Below, one piece after another: positions 1 to 7,398 of a stretch of DNA of 64,000 nt; positions within the stretch are counted from its first letter, which is position 1; each line of letters opens with the position of its first letter. A program made the translations under genes and the position numbers. The stretch lies in assembly GCF_947498805.1 (NCBI RefSeq), contig NZ_CANMLT010000001.1, positions 558,001 through 622,000 of the forward strand, written 5' to 3'. The notes beneath the pieces were generated by a model. It worked only from the letters and a program-made list of their open reading frames with translations. It was not told the DNA's origin and made no database searches. This DNA is from an uncultured Tenacibaculum sp. Lineage in GTDB: Bacteria > Bacteroidota > Bacteroidia > Flavobacteriales > Flavobacteriaceae.

Positions 1-862
1 AAACTCTTACTACGTTAAATCCAAAGGAAATATCTCCCTTTCCCCAATCTCCCTGCGCTTTAGTTAAAAAGGCACTATCGTTACTTCCTCGTGCGTTTGA
101 GAATAATAATTGAAACACATGTCCACCTGTTTCAATATCAATACCCAACGTAAGAGGGTTGTTATAAACAGAGTTGCTATTTTTATTAAAGTTATAAGCG
201 TAATCTAGGTTAATACTCATACGCTTACTAACCTTTAAACGCCCTCCAACTCCCATTAAAAACTGATTGTGATTTCTTGCTTTTGTTGCATTTAAGTCTT
301 GTAAGTTTTGGCGAACAAAAGAAGGAGCAAGTTCTAATGAGAAATTCTTAGAAACCCTACGAGAAGCTAAAAGTTGAAAAGTATAACTCATTCGGTCACC
401 AAATCTTAAATTTGGATAGTTCTTCTTTTTTAATTCTGAATTAATATCTGCACTAGCATATCCCACTAAGTTTAAAGGAAACTTATTTGATTGTTTGGCA
501 ATCCTAACCTTAGCTGTTCCTGAGTATGTTTTTTCGAAACTATCTCTACTTAATCCTAATTGAATCCCATCCCAAAAACTGTATAGTAATTGAATTTTTG
601 TATTGGCTTGATCTAATCCGAAAAATTCATCAATACCATCTTTTAAAGACCCGAATCGGTGTGCAACAACTAAATATAAGTCACCTTTGTCGGCAATTTT
701 TGTTGATTGCAAATTTCCTATTTGCATTGCTTTAAAAGCAGGTAAATCAAATTGTTTTGTATGCTTAGTTTCATTGTCTAGTTCATCTAATAAATCATCT
801 TGAGCACTTATACTTAGTGATAAAAAAAGAAGGATGAATAAAAAGTTTATTTTAGTATGCAT
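1..862 (-). CDS. DUF5777-like outer-membrane beta-barrel protein (partial, runs off left edge)
   Basis: Reading leftward from an ATG at 862 gives an uninterrupted frame to the window edge (287 codons, stop not included). It begins with a clear signal peptide ending in SISA-QDD. The remainder has alternating hydrophobic/polar strands rich in aromatic residues (for example IQLLYSFWDGIQLGLSRD and MSINLDYAYNFN), typical of an outer-membrane barrel. It matches my memory of the Bacteroidetes DUF5777 barrel family, which commonly sits beside a cytochrome c and a YceI protein, as here. It is the last visible gene of the leftward operon and overlaps the OB-fold gene upstream by 16 bases. Its molecular function is unknown. 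A role in passing or anchoring a periplasmic redox/lipid component is inference from context. The family name is from memory and was not searched. Confidence 0.75.
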   Translation of the reverse strand, partial: MHTKINFLFILLFLSLSISAQDDLLDELDNETKHTKQFDLPAFKAMQIGNLQSTKIADKGDLYLVVAHRFGSLKDGIDEFFGLDQANTKIQLLYSFWDGIQLGLSRDSFEKTYSGTAKVRIAKQSNKFPLNLVGYASADINSELKKKNYPNLRFGDRMSYTFQLLASRRVSKNFSLELAPSFVRQNLQDLNATKARNHNQFLMGVGGRLKVSKRMSINLDYAYNFNKNSNSVYNNPLTLGIDIETGGHVFQLLFSNARGSNDSAFLTKAQGDWGKGDISFGFNVVRV

Positions 863-1230
863 TGATTTAATTTTATTTCGTCTAGTAAATCATCGTATCC
901 AATGACACGACCTTTTATTGTTATTTTTTGATTTAAGTTTAATGTTGTGATTTTATCAGGAGTTTTAAACTGACAGAATATTTGGTTATTTAAGGTAACC
1001 CCTTTACTATCTAGTCCTGTAATTTCTCCTCTTAGTTCTACCACTTTTGAATTCCATTCATTAAAATTGGTACTGGCGATTTCTAAAAAATCAGCAGATG
1101 CTCCAGTATAGTTTGAATCCAGCTCTTCAATTGTTTTATGAGGTTTATACGCGTAAGTATATGCTCCGTATATAGCGACAACAAGAAGTAGTCCTATGAG
1201 GATGAGTTTATTTTTTTTCAACCAATTCAT
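847..1230 (-). CDS. Membrane-anchored OB-fold (tRNA_anti-like) protein
   Basis: 127 residues. Residues 8-26 form one hydrophobic segment (signal anchor), preceded by lysines, so the rest should face the periplasm. The remaining ~95 residues contain a YTGASADF segment and beta strands such as VVELRGEITGLDSKGVTL and KITIKGRVIGYDDLLDEI, the pattern of the small OB-fold family called tRNA_anti-like in Bacteroidetes. Despite that family name, nothing points to RNA binding. It overlaps the YceI gene by 23 bases upstream and the barrel gene by 16 bases downstream, so it is almost certainly translationally coupled in the operon. Its function is not established. I infer an accessory to the periplasmic YceI/cytochrome system. 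Confidence 0.7.
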   Translation of the reverse strand: MNWLKKNKLILIGLLLVVAIYGAYTYAYKPHKTIEELDSNYTGASADFLEIASTNFNEWNSKVVELRGEITGLDSKGVTLNNQIFCQFKTPDKITTLNLNQKITIKGRVIGYDDLLDEIKLNQCILK

Positions 1231-1750
1231 AATTTATAGTAACAATTATTTTATCAGCAATTTTCTTTCGAACAATGCTTGGTATTTTAATATTAAAATC
1301 TTGTGGTTTAACTGTGAAGCTACATGAAAGCTTAATGGTATTGTTTTGAAAAAGAACCTTGGCGGTAGTGTTAATTTCTTTCTTTTTTCCTCTTACCGTT
1401 AGTATTCCATTTAAAGGAAATTCTTGTTGATCTTTCATTCTTTCTATGGAAAAATCACTTAGTTTTCCTCTAAAGGTAGCTTTTGAGTACTTATCAGAAT
1501 CCATGTAATTTTCATTAAAATGCTCTTGCATCAAGGCTACTTTAAATTGAAAAGCATTTACAAAAAGTTGCACAGCAATATCACCAGTAGCTACTTTTAA
1601 AATAGAAGTAGAACTATGGTTTGTAGCTTCAACTGGTTCAAAAGCCTCTACTGAAGCTTTGAAATGAGTTGTACCAGTTCTTGTAAAGTATTTTTGCGCG
1701 GCAATTGATTGTGAAATCAATAGTACTGCTAATATGATTAATTTTTTCAT
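1208..1750 (-). CDS. YceI family periplasmic lipocalin-like protein
   Basis: I start this gene at 1750, which gives a signal peptide MKKLIILAVLLISQSIAA. A longer frame reaches 1783 but puts 11 polar residues before the signal. The mature part shows the YceI pattern: F(K)ASVEAFEPVEATN near the N-terminus, a central FNENYMDSDKYSKATFRGKL (the family's L.s.dFfd...yP.a.F motif) and NGILTVRGKKKEI. YceI proteins are beta-barrel lipocalin folds known to bind polyisoprenoids or similar amphiphiles in the periplasm. It lies 16 bases after the cytochrome c gene in the leftward operon. The pairing with a cytochrome, a hydroxylase and a Rieske oxygenase nearby suggests that an isoprenoid or lipid is handled here, which is inference. 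Confidence 0.88.
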   Translation of the reverse strand: MKKLIILAVLLISQSIAAQKYFTRTGTTHFKASVEAFEPVEATNHSSTSILKVATGDIAVQLFVNAFQFKVALMQEHFNENYMDSDKYSKATFRGKLSDFSIERMKDQQEFPLNGILTVRGKKKEINTTAKVLFQNNTIKLSCSFTVKPQDFNIKIPSIVRKKIADKIIVTINYELVEKK

Positions 1751-1766
1751 TAGTAATATTTTTAGA

Positions 1767-2102
1767 TTATTCAATGTATCCATCTGTCTTCCACTTATCG
1801 AATAAAGCTCTTCTATCGGCAGTTAAAAGCCCGTTTTGCGGCATTGGATTGGCAGCATCATTTAAACGGGCTATTAAATTTCCATTTTGAGCCGAGTTTT
1901 TCACTTGATCATAGGTTTCAAGAATTAATCCATTGGCTGGGTTTACCGAACTATGACAGGTTAGGCAGTTATTAAATATGATTGGTTGAATGTCTCTTTG
2001 ATAGGTGACTGTTCTATCTACAGGAGCTCCGGCTAGAGGAATTTCTGCAGTGGTACAACTAACACTTAATACAACAATTGCTAAATAAAATATTCTTCTC
2101 AT
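1767..2102 (-). CDS. Small c-type cytochrome lipoprotein
   Basis: From the ATG at 2102 the product is 111 residues with a lipoprotein signal (MRRIFYLAIVVLSVSC). Longer starts at 2120 or 2126 would prefix basic residues and overlap the upstream gene. The single haem-binding motif CLTCH appears about 45 residues in, preceded by YQRDIQPIIFNN, the usual opening of Bacteroidetes monohaem domains. Downstream, NPMPQNG can supply the axial methionine. The product should be a membrane-tethered periplasmic electron carrier. It starts 4 bases after the stop of the 383-residue lipoprotein gene, so the two are tightly coupled. Its redox partner is unknown. The YceI protein encoded next is the closest candidate. 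Confidence 0.88.
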   Translation of the reverse strand: MRRIFYLAIVVLSVSCTTAEIPLAGAPVDRTVTYQRDIQPIIFNNCLTCHSSVNPANGLILETYDQVKNSAQNGNLIARLNDAANPMPQNGLLTADRRALFDKWKTDGYIE

Positions 2103-2106
2103 TCTC

Positions 2107-3258
2107 TTAATTTTGAACATCAACATTGGTTACATTTTCTAATTTATTTTCTAATGGAGCTACTGTGAGCTTCTTGCTAATACTTAAAATATCTCCTTCT
2201 CCTGGAGCACCATCTCCACTTTTATCAGCAACAACAGTGAGATAATACTCTCCAGGGTGTAAGTATGTGTATAAGAAAGTATCTTCTTTATTTTCTAAGG
2301 CTGGGAAATGTAAAATGGTATCAAATGCAGCTACATCAGAAGTTAAAAATCCATTGGTGTCAGTTAAAGGATCTCTTGATAAGTACACCAACAAATTAGT
2401 ATCTGTAATTTCACTATTTCTAGTAATATTAGTGGTTAATGTACCCAACCTTGGATGATCTGTAATTATATATGGGTCTCCAGATTGAGGAGCTAATTCA
2501 TAAACATCATTATTGGTTTGGGAAGCTAAGAAAGTTGCGGATTTTGCTGGTTGTCCTGCTTGCTCTGTATATAAATGTTCTGGATTAAATCCATTAGCAA
2601 AGTCTAGACCATTATCAATAGTATTTTCAGGAAAACCAGTTGCATTTTGAGCAGCTTGTGCTAATTCCATATGCATTTTCTTTCCTTTGAAAGTCATGTG
2701 TCTAGAAGGTACACGATTCCCTAAATTACTTGTATATGAATTAAAGAAAAGCTCATCTCCTTTAAAACGAAGTTCCATGTACATAATTCCTGTTCCACCA
2801 ACGGCATCTACAAGTCTGTAATATTTTCCTTCGGAATTTCGATCTTCAACTTTATCCATTACAAAATAACTTGTACGATAAATTCCATTTAATAGCCCTC
2901 CATTACGAGCCATAATGGTTCTTTTTCCTTTGTAATTGGTAACAAAGAATGAAGTAAATAGGTTTCCTAATGATCCACCTTCGTGAATACCGTGTATATG
3001 AGATTTTGAAATTGCTCTATAGTCCCAAGCAAACCAAGGATATTCATCGGCAATTACTTTATTGGTACCAACCCAATGTCCTTGCATTTTTTCAAGAAAA
3101 TCAAATCCATCAATAGTAATATCTAAAGGGTTTACTTCTGTAACAGGATTTGTGGGAGGTATAAGGTTGGTTCCTCCAGTAATATCTCTTACGTTGTCTT
3201 CACAACCTATTAAAAAAAGAACAAATAATGTTCCTAAAAGAAAGTGTCTTTTTTTCAT
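2107..3258 (-). CDS. 383-residue lipoprotein of unknown function
   Basis: The N-terminus MKKRHFLLGTLFVLFLIGC is a strong lipoprotein signal (lipobox LIGC, Cys19). The mature protein has an N-terminal domain of about 230 residues with SFFVTNYKGKRTIMARNGG and many Trp/His/Tyr residues (HWVG, DEYPWFAWDYRA, KSHIHGIHEGG). A second region of about 120 residues resembles a beta-sandwich, with YLHPGEYYLTVVADKSGDG, a pattern like Bacteroidetes surface or cytochrome-linked proteins. I do not recognise a named family. It lies 13 bases downstream of the small lipoprotein and 4 bases upstream of the cytochrome, so it belongs to the same Crp/Fnr-box operon. The histidine-rich N-terminal domain could bind metal or haem, but that is speculative. 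Confidence 0.6.
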   Translation of the reverse strand: MKKRHFLLGTLFVLFLIGCEDNVRDITGGTNLIPPTNPVTEVNPLDITIDGFDFLEKMQGHWVGTNKVIADEYPWFAWDYRAISKSHIHGIHEGGSLGNLFTSFFVTNYKGKRTIMARNGGLLNGIYRTSYFVMDKVEDRNSEGKYYRLVDAVGGTGIMYMELRFKGDELFFNSYTSNLGNRVPSRHMTFKGKKMHMELAQAAQNATGFPENTIDNGLDFANGFNPEHLYTEQAGQPAKSATFLASQTNNDVYELAPQSGDPYIITDHPRLGTLTTNITRNSEITDTNLLVYLSRDPLTDTNGFLTSDVAAFDTILHFPALENKEDTFLYTYLHPGEYYLTVVADKSGDGAPGEGDILSISKKLTVAPLENKLENVTNVDVQN

Positions 3259-3271
3259 AATTTAGTTTCTG

Positions 3272-3652
3272 TTATTGTTTTCTTGTCCAAGTTTCTATTA
3301 ATGGTTTCTTTCTTATATAAGTGGTAACTTTTAAAGTATCTTGATGCTTAACTTCTATTTGATAGTTTTGAGTATTGGTTTGAGTAGCTCCAGATACCGC
3401 ATCTATAAAAAGGAGGTCTTTATACTGTAAATTTTTGATGAAAATATCTTTATCAGTACCTGTTTCATGTAGTATGGTTGTACCATCATTATAGTAAAGA
3501 AGTTTACCAACTATATGTTTGCTCACCTTTTCAAATTTGTAGGTAGCTTCATAAAATTTGTTATTGGTTTTCCAAATGCCAATAATCCTTTGATCAAAAG
3601 ATTTGGAACAACCTAGAAGTAGAATTATGGTTATTAATAAAAAACGTTTCAT
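3272..3652 (-). CDS. Small lipoprotein, first gene of the leftward redox operon
   Basis: 126 residues starting MKRFLLITIILLLGCSKS, with lipobox LLGC. The mature part follows a single-domain pattern with IIGIWKTNNKFYEATYKFEK near the start and a closing ETWTRK. This resembles the GxWk...evWkr frame of the 181-residue protein at 6837-7382, and both recall DUF2147-type lipocalin-like domains. I cannot assign a function. It is the promoter-proximal gene of the operon: a Crp/Fnr-type palindrome centred at 3711.5 and a -7-like element at 3675-3682 lie just upstream. It is transcribed divergently from the DUF6787 gene at 3800. Confidence 0.6.
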   Translation of the reverse strand: MKRFLLITIILLLGCSKSFDQRIIGIWKTNNKFYEATYKFEKVSKHIVGKLLYYNDGTTILHETGTDKDIFIKNLQYKDLLFIDAVSGATQTNTQNYQIEVKHQDTLKVTTYIRKKPLIETWTRKQ

Positions 3653-3674
3653 GATTTATAGTTTAAAGCCGAGA

Positions 3675-3720
3675 CAAAAATGTGAAGGATGTTAGAAAGT
3701 TTTTTTGACCTATGTCAAAA
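3675..3720 (-). promoter_or_regulatory. Crp/Fnr-type box and -7 element for the leftward operon
   Basis: The palindrome TTGACCTATGTCAA lies at 3705-3718, flanked by extra T/A. Reading leftward, CATTTTTG (complement of 3675-3682) fits the Bacteroidetes -7 element TAnnTTTG with one mismatch. The centres (3711.5 and 3678.5) are 33 bp apart, the class II activator distance. The start codon at 3652 is 22 bases beyond the -7 element. Confidence 0.75.
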
Positions 3721-3739
3721 TCATGCTTGAGCGCTTTTT

Positions 3740-3783
3740 TTGACCTATGTCAATTTGTTTTTATCAACCCAACAGTAGTTTTG
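3740..3783 (+). promoter_or_regulatory. Crp/Fnr-type box and -7 element for the rightward membrane-protein operon
   Basis: A second identical palindrome TTGACCTATGTCAA lies at 3740-3753. TAGTTTTG at 3776-3783 is an exact TAnnTTTG match. The centres (3746.5 and 3779.5) are 33 bp apart, as on the other side of this divergent region. The ATG is at 3800. The two palindromes are 35 bp apart centre to centre, so each promoter appears to have its own site. Confidence 0.8.
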
Positions 3784-3799
3784 GAGAAAACTTTTTAAG

Positions 3800-4093
3800 A
3801 TGAAAAAATTAATGTTACGTTGGAATGTTGATACACCAAGAGATTTGATTATTATATTCTTTGTGTTTTCAATAACAGGGTCTTCTTCAGTATTAATAGG
3901 TAGACCTATATTAAAGTTTTTAGGAATAACATTGGAGTATATACATCCTATCATTTACTATCCATTATTTATTATTTCAAGCTTTATATTCTATCAAATA
4001 TTTTTAGTGATATATGGGTGGGTTTTTGGACAATTCAACTTTTTTTGGAATATGGAAAAGAAGATGTTAAAGAGGTTTGGAATCACTATTTAA
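3800..4093 (+). CDS. DUF6787-like small membrane protein
   Basis: 97 residues with a short basic N-terminus (MKKLMLRWNVDTPRD), two or three transmembrane segments (about residues 16-36 and 50-76) and a conserved C-terminal segment GQFNFFWNMEKKMLKRFG. The FAITGSxSVxIxKPIL-like stretch (FSITGSSSVLIGRPIL) and the FFWNxEKKML tail match my memory of DUF6787, sometimes mis-annotated as a diacylglyceryl transferase. It has no catalytic residues of that enzyme. It is the first gene after a Crp/Fnr-type promoter and probably heads an operon through 5470. Function unknown. Confidence 0.65.
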   Translation: MKKLMLRWNVDTPRDLIIIFFVFSITGSSSVLIGRPILKFLGITLEYIHPIIYYPLFIISSFIFYQIFLVIYGWVFGQFNFFWNMEKKMLKRFGITI

Positions 4094-4115
4094 TATTTCT
4101 CTCTATATTTAAGAT

Positions 4116-4379
4116 ATGAAGAGTACAACTAAATGGAGAACTATAATTGCATTGATATTAATGTACATTGCCATATTTATGAATTGGGAATGGGCATGGG
4201 GAATCCTTTTTTTGTTTTGGATTATTCCTGACTTATTTTCTGGGGTTACTTATTTTATTGAGCCTATTTTTAGAAAAAAGAATACGATTTTATACTGGGT
4301 AATTGTAATTTCCTGGTTATTAATGGCATTATATTCTTTATCCACTTTATTTATAGATGTAAATCAATTTTATTATTAA
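4116..4379 (+). CDS. Small two/three-TM protein, paralogue of the product at 5228-5470
   Basis: 87 residues: WRTIIALILMYIAIFMNWEWAWG, a middle segment SGVTYFIEPIFRKKN, then a second hydrophobic helix. The protein at 5228-5470 has the same layout (KWKTIVALVLLVLAVIFEWDWFW, a linker, an LYWxxxxxW segment and a last TM), so the two are paralogues. The pattern suggests a four-helix-hairpin inner-membrane protein. I know no named family. The pair brackets the ABC six-TM gene, suggesting the three work together. Confidence 0.55.
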   Translation: MKSTTKWRTIIALILMYIAIFMNWEWAWGILFLFWIIPDLFSGVTYFIEPIFRKKNTILYWVIVISWLLMALYSLSTLFIDVNQFYY

Positions 4380-4381
4380 TA

Positions 4382-5227
4382 ATGAAAGACTTTTCTATTA
4401 TTTCAATATTTAAAAAATACAAATGGAAAATATCTCTTACTTTTCTATTGCTAGTATTAGAAAATATAGCCAAAGTACTACAACCTTTGGTATTGGGAAT
4501 AGCCATTAACGATTTAATCAATAAGAAAAATGACGGGCTATGGCTATTTTGTATTTTATACGGAATTGGTTTTGTGATTGGTACAATTAGAAGATATTAT
4601 GATACGAGAGCGTATACATCAATTTATACAAATGTAGCTACTGAAATTGCCGAAAAGCAAAACGAAAAACAAATAGAGGTTTCGGCTATTGCGGCCAGAA
4701 GTGCTCTGGTAAAAGAGTTGGTTGATTTTTTTGAACATGATGTTACGCAAGCGTTTACCTCCGCCATTAGTGTAATAGGAGCATTGATAATGTTGGCTTT
4801 GTTTGATTGGTGGATTTTTGGTGGGTGTTTGTTGGCCATTATAATCATTGTACTAATCTATACTTTTAGTACACAGCGTATTTATAATTATAATATTGGT
4901 TTAAATGATGAATTAGAACATCGAATTAACGTATTGGAAAAAAGAGAGCATACTGGAATTTTTAACCATTTTAGAAATATTGCTAAATGGTTGGTGAAAA
5001 TGTCGGATTTAGAAACTATAAATTTTTCAATCATCGAAATAGTACTTTTTGCTTTAGCCATTTTTGCGCTATATGCATCTGCAAGTGCTGTCAATGCAAC
5101 TGCAGGAAGTATTTTTTCGGTATTAACGTATGTGTTGGAATTTTCAGGAGGTGTGTTTATGCTTCCTATTATTTTTCAACAAATTATTAGATTACAAGAA
5201 ATAAGTTCGAGATTAAAAACAATATAA
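4382..5227 (+). CDS. ABC transporter six-TM domain protein lacking an ATPase domain
   Basis: 281 residues with about six hydrophobic segments (roughly 16-36, 55-72, 130-150, 155-175, 215-237, 245-268). The charged cytoplasmic stretch IAEKQNEKQIEVSAIAARSALVKELVDFFEHDV between TM2 and TM3 matches ABC exporter membrane domains in register. It ends after the sixth helix without a Walker A, signature or Walker B motif, and no neighbouring gene encodes an ATPase. This fits the stand-alone ABC six-transmembrane family (Pfam ABC_membrane_3, from memory). It may dimerise as a non-ATPase membrane protein or borrow an ATPase from elsewhere. It is 2 bases after the 87-residue gene and abuts the 80-residue gene. 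Confidence 0.75.
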   Translation: MKDFSIISIFKKYKWKISLTFLLLVLENIAKVLQPLVLGIAINDLINKKNDGLWLFCILYGIGFVIGTIRRYYDTRAYTSIYTNVATEIAEKQNEKQIEVSAIAARSALVKELVDFFEHDVTQAFTSAISVIGALIMLALFDWWIFGGCLLAIIIIVLIYTFSTQRIYNYNIGLNDELEHRINVLEKREHTGIFNHFRNIAKWLVKMSDLETINFSIIEIVLFALAIFALYASASAVNATAGSIFSVLTYVLEFSGGVFMLPIIFQQIIRLQEISSRLKTI

Positions 5228-5470
5228 ATGAAAAAGTGGAAAACAATTGTGGCTCTGGTATTGTTAGTGCTAGCTGTAATTTTTGAATGGGACTGGTTTT
5301 GGGCATTTTTTATCTTGATGGGATTATTGAATGTTTTAAAGAGTAAAACAATTCATTTTGTAGAGGAGGTATCTCTTGAAGAAACCCCAAGGTTGTACTG
5401 GACAATGATTTCGATTTGGTCGTTTTTGGCGTTATTTTCTATTTTAAATTATTTAAATATTTTGACTTAG
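5228..5470 (+). CDS. Small two/three-TM protein, paralogue of the product at 4116-4379
   Basis: 80 residues, starting one base after the ABC-domain gene ends. The N-terminal helix carries KWKTIVALVLLVLAVIFEWDW, followed by a short acidic loop (EEVSLEETPR) and an LYWTMISIWSFLALFSIL helix. It aligns by eye with the 87-residue protein upstream. The stop codon TAG lies inside the third Crp/Fnr-type palindrome (5462-5475), so the end of this operon overlaps the control region of the next unit. Function unknown. Confidence 0.55.
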   Translation: MKKWKTIVALVLLVLAVIFEWDWFWAFFILMGLLNVLKSKTIHFVEEVSLEETPRLYWTMISIWSFLALFSILNYLNILT

Positions 5471-5505
5471 GTCAAAGTGTAAATAGGCTATTGTACAGAA
5501 CTTTG
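5462..5505 (+). promoter_or_regulatory. Crp/Fnr-type box and -7 element upstream of the 74-residue membrane protein
   Basis: TTGACTTAGGTCAA at 5462-5475 is a perfect TTGAC-N4-GTCAA palindrome. GAACTTTG at 5498-5505 fits TAnnTTTG with one mismatch. The centres (5468.5 and 5501.5) are 33 bp apart. The ATG follows 22 bases after the -7 element, the same distance as at the 5823 promoter. Confidence 0.75.
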
Positions 5506-5526
5506 CAGTAAATAAAATATACAAAG

Positions 5527-5751
5527 ATGAAACTGATTTTAACCTTAACACTCTCGATTCTTGCCTATTTTGGAATGGTCTATTACGGAGCAAGTTCACT
5601 CGTTATTTGGATTGTTTTGATAATCCTATGGACTGTTATAGATTATTTTACCTATGATAAACCATTTTCATGGACAGATTATATCATTTTGGTAATTGTA
5701 TTATCATTAGTAGAAATTGGTTCTTGGTATAATTATTTTGGAGTCTTATAA
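5527..5751 (+). CDS. Small membrane protein of unknown function
   Basis: 74 residues with three hydrophobic stretches (about 2-21, 24-41, 52-66) and almost no soluble part. It has its own Crp/Fnr-type promoter and is followed directly by the fourth Crp/Fnr palindrome, so it may form a single-gene unit or read through into the sterol-desaturase operon. I know no family. The dedicated promoter argues that it is a real gene, since frame and composition alone could not prove a protein this short. Confidence 0.55.
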   Translation: MKLILTLTLSILAYFGMVYYGASSLVIWIVLIILWTVIDYFTYDKPFSWTDYIILVIVLSLVEIGSWYNYFGVL

Positions 5752-5757
5752 GCGATT

Positions 5758-5801
5758 TTGACCTGTGTCAAAAGTAAAATAAACTACTCTAAGGATATTT
5801 G
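5758..5801 (+). promoter_or_regulatory. Crp/Fnr-type box and -7 element for the hydroxylase-Rieske operon
   Basis: TTGACCTGTGTCAA at 5758-5771, extended by TT/AA on each side, is a TTGAC-N4-GTCAA palindrome. GATATTTG at 5794-5801 is a one-mismatch -7 element. The centres (5764.5 and 5797.5) are again 33 bp apart. The ATG at 5823 follows 22 bases later. This promoter should drive the five-gene operon 5823-10322. Confidence 0.78.
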
Positions 5802-5822
5802 TATTAATTAAAAATTTAAAAA

Positions 5823-6809
5823 ATGAGCAAAACAAGATTAATAATATATAGCATAGTAATAATAGCAACCATTGTTGGTATACCACATTATGTGGCAGAT
5901 AATTTTAATATAGCCGAATATACCAATGAAACCGTTGATCGTTTCTTTTATATTTTTAACGATTTAAGTGTACTGTATATCATTGTACCATTTTTTGTAC
6001 TTGAACTTGTTAGATATCTTGTCACGAAAAGATTAAACAAAGACTTAGCATTAGATTCAGTGGCGAATGTATTAACCGTAGGATTTTTTACTGTTATCAA
6101 TTATATTTTAGGGTTTTTATTTGCAACAAAACTATACGTATGGGCTTGGGAATATCGTTTTTTTGATGAACTACCGTTAACTTGGGTAACCATTACATCT
6201 TGTATACTTTTGGCTGATTTTTTATATTATTGGGAACATCGATTAATGCACGAATTAGCTGCAGGATGGGTAACGCATACCGTACATCACAGTTCTCCCC
6301 ATTTTAATATGTCGGTGGCGTATAGGTTTGGACCATTAGATGGATTTTTCCCATTATTCTTTTCGGTACCAGCCGTTATGTTAGGATTCAATCCGTTTTT
6401 AATGTTAGCAGCTGAACTATTTGTACAAACATTTCAAGCAGTATTGCATACAGAAATTATAGGTAAATTGTTTAAACCAATAGAGTATATTTTTAATACA
6501 CCATCGCACCATCGTGTGCACCATGGTTCCAACAGACAGTATTGGGATAAAAACTATGCAGGAATTTTAATTATTTGGGATAGAATGTTAGGAACTTTTG
6601 AACCAGAGGAGGAAAAGGTAGTGTATGGTATTTCAGAACCTTTAAACAGCGTGAATCCGATTAAAGTATTTTTTCATGGAATTACCCGTTTCTATGATAA
6701 ATTGAAACATACTAAGGGGGTTGGAAACAAGTTACTATCTTTTGTAAAAAGACCACATTGGATGCCTAAAGGCCAAACGTATCCGCCTCAACAAGCATCA
6801 GATAAATAA
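5823..6809 (+). CDS. Sterol desaturase / fatty acid hydroxylase superfamily protein
   Basis: 328-residue integral membrane protein. It has the eight-histidine signature of membrane di-iron hydroxylases: WEHRLMHE (HxxxH), HTVHHSS (HxxHH) and HHRVHHGSN (HxxHH), the last about 75 residues after the second, with extra histidines between. Four to five TM segments flank these motifs. Family members insert hydroxyl groups or double bonds into sterols, fatty acids, carotenoids or alkyl-glycerols, using oxygen and electrons from a reductase. The ferredoxin reductase at the end of the same operon is a plausible electron source. The substrate cannot be told from sequence. A lipid or isoprenoid is likely given the YceI protein in the same regulon. 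Confidence 0.9.
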   Translation: MSKTRLIIYSIVIIATIVGIPHYVADNFNIAEYTNETVDRFFYIFNDLSVLYIIVPFFVLELVRYLVTKRLNKDLALDSVANVLTVGFFTVINYILGFLFATKLYVWAWEYRFFDELPLTWVTITSCILLADFLYYWEHRLMHELAAGWVTHTVHHSSPHFNMSVAYRFGPLDGFFPLFFSVPAVMLGFNPFLMLAAELFVQTFQAVLHTEIIGKLFKPIEYIFNTPSHHRVHHGSNRQYWDKNYAGILIIWDRMLGTFEPEEEKVVYGISEPLNSVNPIKVFFHGITRFYDKLKHTKGVGNKLLSFVKRPHWMPKGQTYPPQQASDK

Positions 6810-6836
6810 TGTATAACTCAAAATGAATAGTAGAAA

Positions 6837-7382
6837 ATGAAGATAGCAAATAGTATATTTAAAGTTTTAGGATATGTAATTATTCTTGGAGGGTTAGGAA
6901 CATTAATTGTTTTTGCTTTGTATCCATCACAAGATGAATGGGAGTATTATATACAAGAAGCGTCTGTTGAAGAGCAGTATAGTACTGAAGATACAACAGA
7001 AGAAAAGCCCCAAAAAGTATCATCTACCGCAAAAACTGTTAAAAGTAAAAATACAGTTTCATTAATAGGAAAATGGAAAGTGGTATATAAGAGCTTAAAT
7101 GGGGCCGTGGTTTATGATGTGAAGAAAGAAGGTAAAATATACAATGCTTTTACCTATGAAGTTCAAGATGAAAATGGTTACGGAGAAAAAGTTCCCTTAG
7201 TAAAAACCTTAATCATTAAATATTTCAATGGTAAAAAAGGAAAAGGAATTTATAAGGTAGAGTTTGAAGAAAAAAAATACGATATTCCATGTAAAATTAA
7301 TTTAAAAGATAATAATACATTTCTACTAAGTTATGATTATTATGGGTATAAGGATACTGAAGTTTGGAAAAGAGAAAATTAA
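6837..7382 (+). CDS. Membrane-anchored protein with DUF2147-like domain
   Basis: 181 residues. An N-terminal signal anchor (about residues 8-28) is followed by a low-complexity acidic/lysine linker (about 40-75) and a C-terminal domain of ~105 residues opening with SLIGKWKVVYKS and closing with DTEVWKREN. The GxWK...evWkR frame recalls small lipocalin-like DUF2147 domains and the lipoprotein at 3272-3652. The domain should lie in the periplasm. It sits 27 bases after the hydroxylase and 16 before the Rieske gene, within the operon. Function unknown. Confidence 0.55.
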   Translation: MKIANSIFKVLGYVIILGGLGTLIVFALYPSQDEWEYYIQEASVEEQYSTEDTTEEKPQKVSSTAKTVKSKNTVSLIGKWKVVYKSLNGAVVYDVKKEGKIYNAFTYEVQDENGYGEKVPLVKTLIIKYFNGKKGKGIYKVEFEEKKYDIPCKINLKDNNTFLLSYDYYGYKDTEVWKREN

Positions 7383-7398
7383 AACTTTATAAAAGATT

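Noticed and set aside
526..735. 69-codon rightward frame near the left edge
   Set aside because: It lies opposite the partial outer-membrane barrel gene, whose leftward frame stays open for 287 codons with a signal peptide.
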